Of a DNA stretch of 64,000 nt, positions 1 through 9,507 are shown in pieces (position 1 is the first letter of the stretch; each line of letters starts with the position of its first letter). Source of the stretch: Rheinheimera sp. UJ63 (GTDB lineage: Bacteria; Pseudomonadota; Gammaproteobacteria; Enterobacterales; Alteromonadaceae); the NCBI RefSeq assembly GCF_021568285.1, contig NZ_JAKGTQ010000004.1, positions 1 through 64,000 of the forward strand, written 5' to 3'. Both the position numbers and the translations under genes were made by a program. The notes under the pieces are model-generated. The model made no database searches. It saw only the letters and a program-made list of their open reading frames with translations, and had not been told where the DNA came from.

Positions 1-30
1 AACCGTTTCCAAAGCCTGACCAATATGCAT

Positions 31-67
31 AAAAAAAGCCTACAGTGTTTATTCTGTAGGCCTTTAT
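31..67 (-). terminator. Probable terminator of the PBP1A gene
   Basis: An 8-bp perfect stem (GCCTACAG at 38-45, CTGTAGGC at 54-61) is flanked by seven A on the left and CTTT on the right. Read on the minus strand it is a GC-containing hairpin followed by seven U, about 75 bases past the mrcA stop. It could also act weakly in the other direction. Confidence 0.6.
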
Positions 68-141
68 ATACCAACCACTGGATCGGTCAACCGATCTGAA
101 AAGTTCTTAACTGATCGGCATTAGGCTTTCGCCGGTTTTTT

Positions 142-2706
142 TTAGAACAATTCTTCGACTTCTTCGGTTTTTTCAACCGGCTCTTCACCAAATTGAATTT
201 GCGGTACACTTCCTGAAACGTATTGCGTTGGCTCCGTGCCCAACTTGAAGTATTCAAAGGTACTGCTATCATCGGTGCGACGACTTAACAGCCCTGTGGC
301 CTGATCAATACGTACTGAAGAAATACCTACGGGAGTCGGTAAAGACTTTTCAGCATAAGCGGGCAATACGACTCGCATGTAGTTTAGCCAAGCTGGCAGA
401 GCAGTACGAGCGCCAGACTCTGTGCCTGCACTTTGATTTCTGTCTAAATTGGCATTCCACAAGGCACGGCCTAAGCTGCGGTTAGCATCATCAAAACCAA
501 CCCAACTTGTTACAACAAGTTGCGGGGTAAAGCCTGAAAACCACGTATCTTTAGAGTCGTTGGTGGTACCGGTTTTACCCGCAATATCTCGACGTTTTAG
601 GCTTTGTAATTGCCAAGCCGTACCATTCCAGCCTGTGCCTTGCCGCCAATCGCCACCGCCCCAAACGCTGCTTTTTAAGGCGTCGGCGATTAAGAACGCA
701 TTTTGGGCAGAAATAACTTGTGGCGCATATTGTTCTGTCGCCATGGCGTTAAGGTCAGTCAATTCATCTACTGTCGCGTCGGTCAGTTCGGCTGAACTGC
801 CAGCATTTTGCTGTTCGCCACAGGCTTGGCAAGCCAATAACGGTTGATGTTGATAAACCACTTTACCTTCGGCATTGATAACTTTATCAACAACATAAGG
901 CTGAACCAAATGGCCACCGTTCGCAAAAACGGCATAGCCGGTAACCACTTCTAATGGCGTTAATGAGGCTGAACCCAGCGCGAGCGTTTCGTTACGTGGC
1001 AGGTCGCTTTGTGCAAAGCCAAATTTTTGCAAATGGGCAATACTGGCATCAACCCCGATACCGCGCAGTAAGCGGATCGACACCACGTTTTTGGATTTAG
1101 CTAAAGCTTCACGGATGCGAATTGGCCCATCATAAACGGCGGGTGAATTCTTCGGCCGCCATGCAATACCTGCGTTATTATCCCATTGATGGATGGGAGC
1201 ATCATTCATAATGCTGGCTAGGGTATAGTTTTGCTCTAACGCCGCAGAATAGATAAAAGGTTTTACATTTGAGCCGACTTGACGCTTGGCTTGTGTTACG
1301 CGATTAAATTGGCTCTGTGAGAAGCTGTAGCCACCAACTAATGAGCGGATCGCACCGTTTTGCGGATCTAATGCCACCAAAGCACTACTCACCGTTGGCA
1401 CTTGGCTTAAGCGCCAGGCATTATCTTGCTGACGCACTAAAATACTCATGCCGGGGGCTAAGATGCTGGCGGCAGATTTTGGTGCTGTACCTTGACGATC
1501 ATCAGCAATAAAATTACGTGCCCATTTTAAGCCATCCCATTCCAAAGTGAGAGTTTGGCCGCCTTTTAAAATCACTTCCGCACTTTGTTGCGCCACGCTC
1601 AATACTACCGCTGGCACTAAATCTTCGATACCCTGTTGTTGCTCAAGAAACTGCGTAAGTGCCGCTTCATCTAAACGTCCGCTTTCGCCAAACACAGGAG
1701 ATTCATCATCGTTACTGACAAATTCGGCCTGCCACGCTCTGGCAACAGGGCCACGATAACCATGGCGTTCATCGTAATCGTAGATATTTTGCTGTAACGC
1801 TTGTTTGGCAGCGGCTTGTTGTTGACTATTGATGGTTGTAAAGACTTTAAAACCATCAGCATAGGCGACTTCTTCACCAAACAAGTCAACCATTTGTTGC
1901 CGAACCATCTCAGCAATATAGGGTGCTGATGCGGTAATTTGTGCACCATGCAAGCGACTGGTCACAGGTGCCGCTATGGCTTTTTCATAAGTGGCTTGAT
2001 CGATAGCGCCGGTATCGAGCATCCGGCCTAACACCACATTGCGTCTGGCGCGAGCGTTACTGGCAGAGCGTACGGGGTTGAGGATGGAGGGCGCTTTAGG
2101 TAAACCCGCGATAATGGCAATTTCGTCAACCGTCAGTTCAGTGACAGACTTACCAAAATACACTTGTGCAGCCGCACCGACACCAAAAGCACGTTGACCT
2201 AATTCAATTTTATTTAAATAAAGTTCTAAAATTTCTTGTTTAGTCAGTAGCTGCTCAATATGGATCGCTAAAAAGATCTCTTTTACTTTACGAATGATTT
2301 TTTTCTCACGCGATAAAAAGAAATTTCGAGCTAATTGCTGGGTGATGGTACTGGCACCTTGGCTTAATTCACCCGACGTCGCTACCACACTGGCGGCACG
2401 AATAATACCAATAATATCAATACCAGGATGTTCATAAAAACGGGTATCTTCGGTAGCTAGGAAAGCCTCGAGCAATAAGGGGGGCATTTGCTCTAAGGTT
2501 AAAGGGATGCGGCGTTGCTCGCCAAACTGGGAGATCAGTTCGCCATCAGCGGTGAATACTTGCATTGGGGTTTGCAGCCGCACATCTTTTAAAGTGGCAA
2601 CATCAGGTAGGTCATCTTTTACAACAACATAGGTAATACCGATAGTGGCGACACCTAAAAATGTCATCAAGACGAACAAAATAAAAAGCTTTTTAACCCA
2701 CGACAC
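142..2706 (-). CDS. mrcA: Penicillin-binding protein 1A
   Basis: Bifunctional class A PBP that polymerises glycan strands and cross-links peptides of peptidoglycan from the outer face of the inner membrane. The product has an N-terminal membrane anchor, then the GT51 glycosyltransferase domain (ATEDTRFYEHPG, QGASTITQQLARN) and a C-terminal transpeptidase with an SxxK motif in GSNVKPF, an SKN motif and a KTGTT motif. About 854 residues, normal for the family. The frame can be opened to a TTG at 2733, but a GTG at 2706 has a G-rich stretch six bases upstream and leaves a short cytoplasmic tail like that of the E. coli protein, so I prefer it. It is divergent from pilM, the usual arrangement in gammaproteobacteria. 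Identity is secure; the start is less so. Confidence 0.95.
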   Translation of the reverse strand: MSWVKKLFILFVLMTFLGVATIGITYVVVKDDLPDVATLKDVRLQTPMQVFTADGELISQFGEQRRIPLTLEQMPPLLLEAFLATEDTRFYEHPGIDIIGIIRAASVVATSGELSQGASTITQQLARNFFLSREKKIIRKVKEIFLAIHIEQLLTKQEILELYLNKIELGQRAFGVGAAAQVYFGKSVTELTVDEIAIIAGLPKAPSILNPVRSASNARARRNVVLGRMLDTGAIDQATYEKAIAAPVTSRLHGAQITASAPYIAEMVRQQMVDLFGEEVAYADGFKVFTTINSQQQAAAKQALQQNIYDYDERHGYRGPVARAWQAEFVSNDDESPVFGESGRLDEAALTQFLEQQQGIEDLVPAVVLSVAQQSAEVILKGGQTLTLEWDGLKWARNFIADDRQGTAPKSAASILAPGMSILVRQQDNAWRLSQVPTVSSALVALDPQNGAIRSLVGGYSFSQSQFNRVTQAKRQVGSNVKPFIYSAALEQNYTLASIMNDAPIHQWDNNAGIAWRPKNSPAVYDGPIRIREALAKSKNVVSIRLLRGIGVDASIAHLQKFGFAQSDLPRNETLALGSASLTPLEVVTGYAVFANGGHLVQPYVVDKVINAEGKVVYQHQPLLACQACGEQQNAGSSAELTDATVDELTDLNAMATEQYAPQVISAQNAFLIADALKSSVWGGGDWRQGTGWNGTAWQLQSLKRRDIAGKTGTTNDSKDTWFSGFTPQLVVTSWVGFDDANRSLGRALWNANLDRNQSAGTESGARTALPAWLNYMRVVLPAYAEKSLPTPVGISSVRIDQATGLLSRRTDDSSTFEYFKLGTEPTQYVSGSVPQIQFGEEPVEKTEEVEELF

Positions 2707-2862
2707 CGTTGGCCCCCAATTTTTAACTCCCAATTTGACAATAACGCTGCTAGTATATATTTATTAGGTTGAGATTAAACGCTTTTTCTTGCCAAAAACC
2801 TGTGACTGGGCTAAGAATACCTAAACAAAAATCGATAAATAATAATACGGCTGCAAGGCGCT

Positions 2863-3942
2863 ATGATTAAAAGCCTGTTTAGTAAACAATCACCCATAAT
2901 GGTGGGCATTGACATCGGTTCTCACACCGTTAAGGCAGTGCTATTAAGTATGCACAGTGGCTACTACAAGGTAGAAGCCTTTGCCGTGGAGCCCATGGTA
3001 AAAGGCGCAATGGCGGATCGTGAGATCCAAGACATTGAAGCTGTTGGTAATGTGCTGGCGAAAATTCGTAAAAAAATTCCACGCGGTGTTAAGTTCGCGG
3101 CTGCAGCTATTTCTGGTTCTACCGTTATCAGTAAGGTCATTTTCATGGATGTGTCATTAACTGACGCTGAACTTGAAAGCCAAATTGAAGTTGAAGCGGA
3201 TACCTTAATCCCTTACCCATTAAATGAAGTTAGCCTCGACTTTGAAAAGCTTGATGTTAATGAAGCCGACCCCTCTAAAGTAAACGTGCTATTGAGCGCC
3301 GCTCGTACGGAGAGTTTAGAAGCGCGAGTCGCTGCCCTAGCCGATGGCGGCTTTACCGCAAAGGTGGTCGATGTTGAAAGCTATGCGTTAAGTCGGTCAG
3401 CAGAGTTATGTTTAAGTCAGTTACCTGCGGATGCCGGCAATAAAGTGGTTGCCATGATAGATATTGGCGCAACCATGACGTTATTAAGCATCGTTGAAGG
3501 CGGCAAAACACTCTATACCCGTGACCAAGTGTTTGGTGGCGAACAATATACTCGCAGTATTTTGTCTTACTACAATAAAAGCTACGATGAAGCTGAAAGT
3601 GCCAAAGTATCCGGTGATTTACCCCCAAACTATACCTTCGAAGTGTTAGCGCCTTTCCAAACCATGTTATTACAACAAATCCGGCGCGGTATTCAAATGT
3701 ACTTAACCAGCAGTGGTAAAGAAACACTGGATTACATCGTGGTGTCAGGTGGTTCAGGTATGATTGAAGGTATCGATAAGTTATTAATTGACGAGTTAGG
3801 CATTCATACCGTGATTGCTGATCCTTTTAGCAGTATGGAAGTGGCGTCGTCAATTGATCGCGATCTTTTAGATAAGCATGCTCCACAATTAATGGTAGCC
3901 AGTGGGTTAGCCTTAAGGAGTTTTTCGCCATGGCACATATAA
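2863..3942 (+). CDS. pilM: Type IV pilus assembly protein PilM
   Basis: Actin-like cytoplasmic protein of the type IV pilus alignment subcomplex, which binds the N-terminal tail of PilN. The N-terminus carries the ATPase-fold phosphate loop (VGIDIGSHTVKAV) and the C-terminal half a second one (VVSGGSGMIEGI). Length of 359 residues is typical. AAGG precedes the ATG at a good distance. It is the first gene of pilMNOPQ, and its end overlaps pilN by 13 bases, which implies translational coupling. The adjacent divergent gene is PBP1A, and the 156-base gap must hold both promoters. Confidence 0.97.
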   Translation: MIKSLFSKQSPIMVGIDIGSHTVKAVLLSMHSGYYKVEAFAVEPMVKGAMADREIQDIEAVGNVLAKIRKKIPRGVKFAAAAISGSTVISKVIFMDVSLTDAELESQIEVEADTLIPYPLNEVSLDFEKLDVNEADPSKVNVLLSAARTESLEARVAALADGGFTAKVVDVESYALSRSAELCLSQLPADAGNKVVAMIDIGATMTLLSIVEGGKTLYTRDQVFGGEQYTRSILSYYNKSYDEAESAKVSGDLPPNYTFEVLAPFQTMLLQQIRRGIQMYLTSSGKETLDYIVVSGGSGMIEGIDKLLIDELGIHTVIADPFSSMEVASSIDRDLLDKHAPQLMVASGLALRSFSPWHI

Positions 3943-4529
3943 ACCTACTGCCGTGGCGTGATGCGGCTCGAAAGGAACGTCAGAAAAACTATGTGATGGT
4001 ATTGGCTTTTACCGCATTAATGAGTTTTTTGGTATTTTTCTTAATTAATATGATTTACAACGCCCGTTTAGAAGGCCAAGCGAAGCGTAATCAGTATCTG
4101 CAAAGTGAAATTACCATCTTAGATCAACGTATTGCTGAGATTAAACGTTTAAATGAAACTAAACGCAGCTTGCAACAACGTTTAACATTGATTGAACAAC
4201 TGCAAAGCAGCCGAAATTTAGGTACGCAAGTGATGTCTGAAATTGCGACCATCATTCCAAACGGTGTTTATTTGACGCAATTGGAGAAAAAAGGCTCAAT
4301 GTTACTGTTAGTGGGGAAAAGTGAGTCAAATAACCGACTGTCTAATATGCTGCGTGAAGCGGAGCAGTCAGAATTATTAGCAGAGCCTTACCTCGAGTTT
4401 ATTCAAGCTGCTAAAGAGCGCTCAAGTTTATTAAGTGATTTTAAAATGCACTTAAAAATTGTCGGCTTTGAAGCCTTAGACAATAGCAACGAAGAGACAA
4501 AAACCAATGCTCAGGGAGGCCGGAAATGA
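3930..4529 (+). CDS. pilN: Type IV pilus inner-membrane protein PilN
   Basis: Bitopic inner-membrane protein that links PilM in the cytoplasm to PilO in the periplasm. The short cytoplasmic tail begins with the INLLPWR motif that docks into PilM. One membrane helix follows at about residues 22-42, then a coiled coil (about 45-95) and a periplasmic ferredoxin-like domain. AAGGAG lies before the ATG inside the end of pilM. The stop overlaps the pilO start by four bases. Confidence 0.96.
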   Translation: MAHINLLPWRDAARKERQKNYVMVLAFTALMSFLVFFLINMIYNARLEGQAKRNQYLQSEITILDQRIAEIKRLNETKRSLQQRLTLIEQLQSSRNLGTQVMSEIATIIPNGVYLTQLEKKGSMLLLVGKSESNNRLSNMLREAEQSELLAEPYLEFIQAAKERSSLLSDFKMHLKIVGFEALDNSNEETKTNAQGGRK

Positions 4530-5125
4530 GCCTCAACATGAAGTTATCTGATATTGATGTCAATGATTTAGACCTAGACAATATGGGTTCTTGGCCTGTA
4601 TTGGTCAAAGCGATTTTTGCCGCTATTTTAGCGGCCTTGGTGTCAGTTATCAGTTATTACTTATTAATCGACAGTAAAATTGACGAGTTGGCGAGCGCGA
4701 AACAAAAAGAAACCGAGCTGATGCAATTGTATCAAACCCGCTATGCGGTTGCGGTGAACCTAGAAGCGTATCGCGAGCAAATGAAAGAAATGCAAGATTC
4801 ATTAGCTTTCTTATTAAAACAACTACCTACCACGTCTGAAACGCCTGGTTTGTTGGATGACATTACCTATGTTGGCACCACAAGCGGTTTAGTTTTTTCC
4901 AAAATTAACTGGGAGCCGGAAGTCGAAAAAGAATTCTACACCGAGCTGCCAATTAAGATTGATGTGACCGGCGATTACCATCAATTCGGTAACTTTGTCA
5001 GCGAAGTGGCTAAATTACCGCGTATTGTCAGTTTACATGACTTTAATATTCAAGCTGAGAAAGACGGTAAACTACGTTTTAACGTGGTCGCAAAAACCTA
5101 TCGCTATAAGGAGAACAGCCAATGA
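4526..5125 (+). CDS. pilO: Type IV pilus inner-membrane protein PilO
   Basis: Partner of PilN in the periplasmic alignment complex. It has one membrane helix at about residues 28-48, a coiled coil (about 50-95) and a C-terminal periplasmic domain. Length of 199 residues matches the family. An ATGA-type overlap joins it to pilN upstream and another to pilP downstream, so the operon is tightly coupled. GGAGG precedes the start. Confidence 0.96.
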   Translation: MSLNMKLSDIDVNDLDLDNMGSWPVLVKAIFAAILAALVSVISYYLLIDSKIDELASAKQKETELMQLYQTRYAVAVNLEAYREQMKEMQDSLAFLLKQLPTTSETPGLLDDITYVGTTSGLVFSKINWEPEVEKEFYTELPIKIDVTGDYHQFGNFVSEVAKLPRIVSLHDFNIQAEKDGKLRFNVVAKTYRYKENSQ

Positions 5126-5655
5126 GAGCCATACTGCTAGCCGGTACCTCAGTGCTGCTACTTAGCGGTTGTTTTGACAGCGTCGACCATATTCAAGCGC
5201 ATATGGATAATGTAAAAGCCAATACTCGGCAACGTATTGAACCGTTACCGCAAGTAAAAGAGTTTTCGCATATCAGTTATGCGGCGGCAAATCAGCGCAG
5301 TCCTTTTGCAGAGCCTACGCCAGAAGCAATTCAGGAACGACTCTTGCAACAACAAGATTGTTTGTATCCGGATCCTAATCGGCGCAAAGAACTGCTGGAA
5401 AGATTTGCGTTGGAAAATCTGACAATGCGCGGTACTTTAGGTGATGGCGATAAACTCTGGGGCTTGATTGAATCTGCTGACAAGTCTTTATACAGAGTAA
5501 CAATTGATAATTATTTGGGCTTATTCAGCGGCAAAGTAACCAATGTAGAGCCAACTTATATCGATTTACTGGAATTAATTCCTGATGGTTCTGGCTGCTG
5601 GGTGGAACGTGAAACACGGATCCAGATGTACGATGCTGCGACTGCAGGTAACTAG
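5122..5655 (+). CDS. pilP: Type IV pilus lipoprotein PilP
   Basis: Periplasmic lipoprotein that connects the PilN/PilO complex to the PilQ secretin. A short signal peptide ends in the lipobox LSGC with Cys17 as the predicted lipidated residue. A disordered stretch (about 20-75) precedes the C-terminal beta domain (about 90-170), as in homologues. The start overlaps the pilO stop by four bases and follows AAGGAG. Confidence 0.95.
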   Translation: MRAILLAGTSVLLLSGCFDSVDHIQAHMDNVKANTRQRIEPLPQVKEFSHISYAAANQRSPFAEPTPEAIQERLLQQQDCLYPDPNRRKELLERFALENLTMRGTLGDGDKLWGLIESADKSLYRVTIDNYLGLFSGKVTNVEPTYIDLLELIPDGSGCWVERETRIQMYDAATAGN

Positions 5656-5670
5656 GTGTGCGAGTGAATC

Positions 5671-7740
5671 ATGGATAAATTAATAAAAATTAAAAATGTA
5701 GGACGCAAAGTTAGCAGACTTGGTTTGTTATCGTGGTTATTGCTTGCTTTACCTGCTAGTGCAGCGCCCTTGCTCTACGAGGTTCGTTTCAATCCATTGC
5801 TGAATGGTGAAACTGAGATCGAGTTCGTGTTTGATGAGCCGTTGCTGCAAGAGCCAGACATCAGCTTGTTAAATGAGCCATCGCGTTTAAACGTTCGCTT
5901 TGCTGAAGCTGAGCTAGAACAGCGTATTGCTGATGTGGCGATTAATAATGCCGGCGTTAGCCGAGTGAAGTCTACCTTGTCTGAAGGTGGCATTAATGCT
6001 GTTATCAGCATGGATTCCTTAAAAGTCTACCGCACCAGACTTGATGGTAATGTCTATGCTGTGCATCTCGCCGATTCACCGCAAATTGTTAAAGCGGGTT
6101 CGACATCTGAGCTTAATCCAAGCTTTATTAATAAATTACAGGCGATTGATTTTCGTCGTGGTGATAAAGGCGAAGGCCGAATTTTAGTATTTTTAAAAGA
6201 AAATGCAGCGGCCGTTGATGTGCAAGAGCGTCTTGGCAAATTAGAAATCGAATTCTATAACACCGATATTCCCGATGAGTTACTTTATCAGCTTGATGTC
6301 GGCGATTTTGCGACTGTCGTTAAAGGTATTGAAACCTTTAAAACTAAAACCTCAACGCGTTTAGTGATTGATGCCACAGATCAGTTCACCTTTAACTATC
6401 AGCAAATCGACAATATTTTTACGGTTACTATGCAACGTGATTTGACCAGCCGGAGTATTTTAGGCGGTGGTCGTGATTATAAAGGCCGTGCTATTTCTTT
6501 GAACTTCCAAGATATTCCGGTAAGAACCGTACTACAAATTATCGCCGATTATAACGGCTTTAACTTAGTCACCAGCGATTCTGTTGTTGGCAATATTACT
6601 TTGCGCTTAGATGGTACTCCGTGGGATCAGGCCTTAGATATCGTGATGCGTGTTAAAGGCTTAGATAAGCGTATGGAAGGTAACATTCTGTTGGTGGCGC
6701 CAACGGAAGAGTTAGCTGCGCGTGAAGCGAAAGAATTAGAAGTATTACAGCGGGTGGAAGAGTTAGAGCCACTGTATTCAGATTTCTTACAAATTAATTA
6801 TGCAAAAGCCGTTGATTTAGCGCTGTTGCTATCCAATAAAGATGCAACCTTACTTTCTCCTCGCGGCAGTGTCGTCGTGGATGAACGCACCAATACCATC
6901 TTAATCAAAGATACAGCCCGTAACATTGAAAACGTCCGCAGATTAATTGAACGTTTAGATATTCCTGTACGCCAAGTCTTAATCGAATCGCGTATTGTCA
7001 CGGTAAATGATAGCGTAACGGATGAGCTTGGTATTCGTTGGGGCTTTAGTGATCAACAAAGCACCAGTGGCGGTGATCGCGGTGTCTCAGGTAATGCCAC
7101 CGGCGCTAATGGTATTTCAACGGGTGGTTTCCCAGCGTTAGATGATCGTTGGAACGTGAATTTGCCCGTTTCTAGCCCTGCTGGCAGTATTGCCTTTCAC
7201 GTTGCTCGGTTAGCTGACGGTACTTTGTTAGATCTTGAATTATCGGCGTTAGAGCAAGAGAACAAAGGTGAAGTGATTGCCAGTCCACGCATCACAACCT
7301 CTAACCAAAAAGAAGCGAGCATTGAGCAGGGTGTTGAAATCCCTTACGTGCAAGCGGCTTCCAGTGGTGCGACAACGGTAGAATTCAAGAAAGCGGTGTT
7401 GAGCTTAACGGTGACACCGCAAATCACCCCAGATAACAAGATTATTTTAGACTTAGTCATTACCCAAAATACCCGTGGTGAGACAGTACAAACGCCTACA
7501 GGCCCAGCTACGGCTATTGATACACAGCAAATTAAGACGCAAGTGTTAGCCGACAATGGTGAAACTATCGTGTTAGGCGGTATCTACCAGCAGCAAGTGG
7601 TATCAACGGTCACTAAAGTGCCGTTACTAGGTGATCTGCCTTACATGGGTGTGTTATTCCGCAACAAAAGCGAATTAAACGAGAAAAGTGAGCTGTTAAT
7701 TTTCGTTACACCGCGCATTTTGACTGAAGGCCAGCCTTAA
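5671..7740 (+). CDS. pilQ: Type IV pilus secretin PilQ
   Basis: Outer-membrane secretin through which the pilus is extruded. It has a signal peptide (about residues 1-31, ending in ASA), N-terminal AMIN domains (about 35-250), secretin N0/N1 domains (about 265-430) and the C-terminal secretin pore domain with the conserved VPLLGDLPYMGVLFR stretch near the end. Length of 689 residues is normal. It lies 15 bases after pilP and is the last gene of the operon. A long perfect hairpin follows the stop. Confidence 0.97.
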   Translation: MDKLIKIKNVGRKVSRLGLLSWLLLALPASAAPLLYEVRFNPLLNGETEIEFVFDEPLLQEPDISLLNEPSRLNVRFAEAELEQRIADVAINNAGVSRVKSTLSEGGINAVISMDSLKVYRTRLDGNVYAVHLADSPQIVKAGSTSELNPSFINKLQAIDFRRGDKGEGRILVFLKENAAAVDVQERLGKLEIEFYNTDIPDELLYQLDVGDFATVVKGIETFKTKTSTRLVIDATDQFTFNYQQIDNIFTVTMQRDLTSRSILGGGRDYKGRAISLNFQDIPVRTVLQIIADYNGFNLVTSDSVVGNITLRLDGTPWDQALDIVMRVKGLDKRMEGNILLVAPTEELAAREAKELEVLQRVEELEPLYSDFLQINYAKAVDLALLLSNKDATLLSPRGSVVVDERTNTILIKDTARNIENVRRLIERLDIPVRQVLIESRIVTVNDSVTDELGIRWGFSDQQSTSGGDRGVSGNATGANGISTGGFPALDDRWNVNLPVSSPAGSIAFHVARLADGTLLDLELSALEQENKGEVIASPRITTSNQKEASIEQGVEIPYVQAASSGATTVEFKKAVLSLTVTPQITPDNKIILDLVITQNTRGETVQTPTGPATAIDTQQIKTQVLADNGETIVLGGIYQQQVVSTVTKVPLLGDLPYMGVLFRNKSELNEKSELLIFVTPRILTEGQP

Positions 7741-7745
7741 TTCAG

Positions 7746-7778
7746 GCACAAGCGATGGTCGCTGACCATCGCTTGTGC
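7746..7778 (+). repeat. Perfect 15-bp hairpin after pilQ
   Basis: GCACAAGCGATGGTC at 7746-7760 and its exact complement at 7764-7778 enclose a 3-base loop. It begins five bases after the pilQ stop. There is no U-run after it, so it may be an mRNA-stabilising structure, a Rho-assisted end or a protein target rather than a classical intrinsic terminator. Confidence 0.6.
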
Positions 7779-7912
7779 TGTTGACGCTGTCAGAATTAAC
7801 TTGCCAATGAAAGGGCATTCCTGACATAATTCAGCGCTTCAAATTTTCGTGGGAGCCTAGTGGTCCTTGAATTCAACTTTTCTTTGAGTTAGCTGATTTA
7901 GCAATACGACAT

Positions 7913-8431
7913 ATGGCAGAAAAACGTAATATCTTCCTTGTGGGGCCAATGGGTGCAGGTAAAAGCACAATCGGCCGCCATTTAGCAGACATGCTGCATC
8001 TTGATTTTTATGATTCTGATCAGGAAATTGAACGACGCACTGGTGCCGATATCGCCTGGGTTTTTGACCTTGAAGGCGAGGAGGGTTTTCGGGTGCGTGA
8101 GGAAAATGTCATTCAGGATCTAACTGAATTACAAGGAATAGTATTAGCGACCGGTGGTGGCTCAGTTATCAGTAAAGAAACGCGCAATAGGTTATCTGCC
8201 CGCGGTATCGTGGTCTATTTAGAAACACCTATTGAAAAGCAAGTGGCCAGAACACAACGTGATAAAAAGCGGCCATTATTGCAAACAGAAGAAGAGCCAA
8301 AAGAAGTTTTAGAACGTCTGGCCGCTGAACGCAACCCGTTATATACGGAGATTGCTGACTTTACTGTTCGTACCGATGAACAAAGCGCCCGCAATGTAGC
8401 TAACCAGATTATTGAGCAACTGGGTTTTTAA
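7913..8431 (+). CDS. aroK: Shikimate kinase I
   Basis: Phosphorylates shikimate to shikimate 3-phosphate with ATP in the aromatic amino-acid pathway. The P-loop is GPMGAGKST near residue 11. The shikimate-binding DSD at about 34-36 and the GGG loop (ATGGGSV) are present. The N-terminal sequence [16 protein letters not shown] is nearly the same as E. coli AroK, which fixes the ATG even though no clear ribosome-binding site precedes it. It is followed 20 bases later by aroB. Confidence 0.97.
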   Translation: MAEKRNIFLVGPMGAGKSTIGRHLADMLHLDFYDSDQEIERRTGADIAWVFDLEGEEGFRVREENVIQDLTELQGIVLATGGGSVISKETRNRLSARGIVVYLETPIEKQVARTQRDKKRPLLQTEEEPKEVLERLAAERNPLYTEIADFTVRTDEQSARNVANQIIEQLGF

Positions 8432-8451
8432 TCGTTAAAGGAGAACTGCAT

Positions 8452-9507
8452 ATGCAAGAAGTTGCTGTACAACTTGGCGAGCGCAGTTATCCCATCATCA
8501 TCTCCGATACGTTTCCTGCATTACTACCTGAGCTAGCGAAAGCGACTCAGGTAGTGATCGTTTCAAATCCTACTGTTGCTGAACCTTATCTGGCCGCTGT
8601 CAGCGCGTTATTCCAGCAACCGGTAAAACATTTCCTTTTACCAGATGGTGAAGCCTATAAAACGCTGGCATCGTTTGAGCAAGTGCTATCCTTTTTGTTA
8701 GAGCAAAAAATGTCACGGGATGTGGTGCTTGTCGCATTAGGTGGCGGCGTAATTGGTGATATGACCGGTTTTGCTGCAGCGTGTTTCCAACGTGGTGTGC
8801 GCTTTGTACAAATTCCGACCACCTTATTGGCGCAAGTTGATTCATCTGTCGGTGGTAAAACCGCAGTTAATCATCCGTTGGGTAAGAATATGATCGGTGC
8901 GTTTAAACAGCCCGAGCAAGTGTTAATCAATACCAGTGTGCTTGGCACCTTACCTGATCGTGAATTTGCTGCAGGCATGGCAGAGGTGGTGAAATACGGT
9001 TTATTAGGCGATGCTGCTTTTATTCAGTGGTTGTTAGCTAATGCGCCGGCTATTCAACGTAAAGAGCCGCTAGTGTTAGCGCAAATGATTAAACATTGCT
9101 GCCAAATGAAAGCCGATATTGTTAGTCGTGATGAAACCGAGCAAGGCGACCGTGCCTTATTAAACCTTGGTCATACTTTTGGTCACGCTATTGAAGCCTT
9201 TTTGGGCTACGGCGAGTGGTTGCATGGTGAAGCGGTTGCCGTTGGTATGGTGATGGCGGCTAAACTTGCGCAGAGTCGAGGTTGGTTAAGCGATAACGAA
9301 CTCACTCAAACCATCGCATTATTGCAGGCTTTTCACTTACCTACTGTTGCACCTGCACAGATGAGCATTGCAGACTTTCTGCCGTATATGAAAACAGATA
9401 AAAAAGTGAAAGAGGGCAAGATGCGTTTTATTCTGCCAACGGCGTTAGGTGCCAGTAAAGTGGTTGCGGATGTAACCGAGCACGAACTTAGCCAAGTTTT
9501 TGCCTGA
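8452..9507 (+). CDS. aroB: 3-dehydroquinate synthase
   Basis: Converts DAHP to 3-dehydroquinate, step two of the shikimate pathway, using NAD and a divalent metal. The nucleotide-binding GGGVIGDMTGFAA, the DSSVGGKTAVN loop, the E/K pair in AGMAEVVKYG and the metal-binding histidines in LGHTFGHAIE and LHGEAVAVGM are all visible. Length of 351 residues is typical. AAGGAG precedes the ATG. The final base of its stop is the first base of damX. Confidence 0.97.
   Translation: MQEVAVQLGERSYPIIISDTFPALLPELAKATQVVIVSNPTVAEPYLAAVSALFQQPVKHFLLPDGEAYKTLASFEQVLSFLLEQKMSRDVVLVALGGGVIGDMTGFAAACFQRGVRFVQIPTTLLAQVDSSVGGKTAVNHPLGKNMIGAFKQPEQVLINTSVLGTLPDREFAAGMAEVVKYGLLGDAAFIQWLLANAPAIQRKEPLVLAQMIKHCCQMKADIVSRDETEQGDRALLNLGHTFGHAIEAFLGYGEWLHGEAVAVGMVMAAKLAQSRGWLSDNELTQTIALLQAFHLPTVAPAQMSIADFLPYMKTDKKVKEGKMRFILPTALGASKVVADVTEHELSQVFA

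Noticed and set aside
449-1949. Plus-strand and alternate-frame open reading frames within mrcA
   Set aside because: They are shadows of a clearly conserved gene and have no ribosome-binding site or family resemblance.
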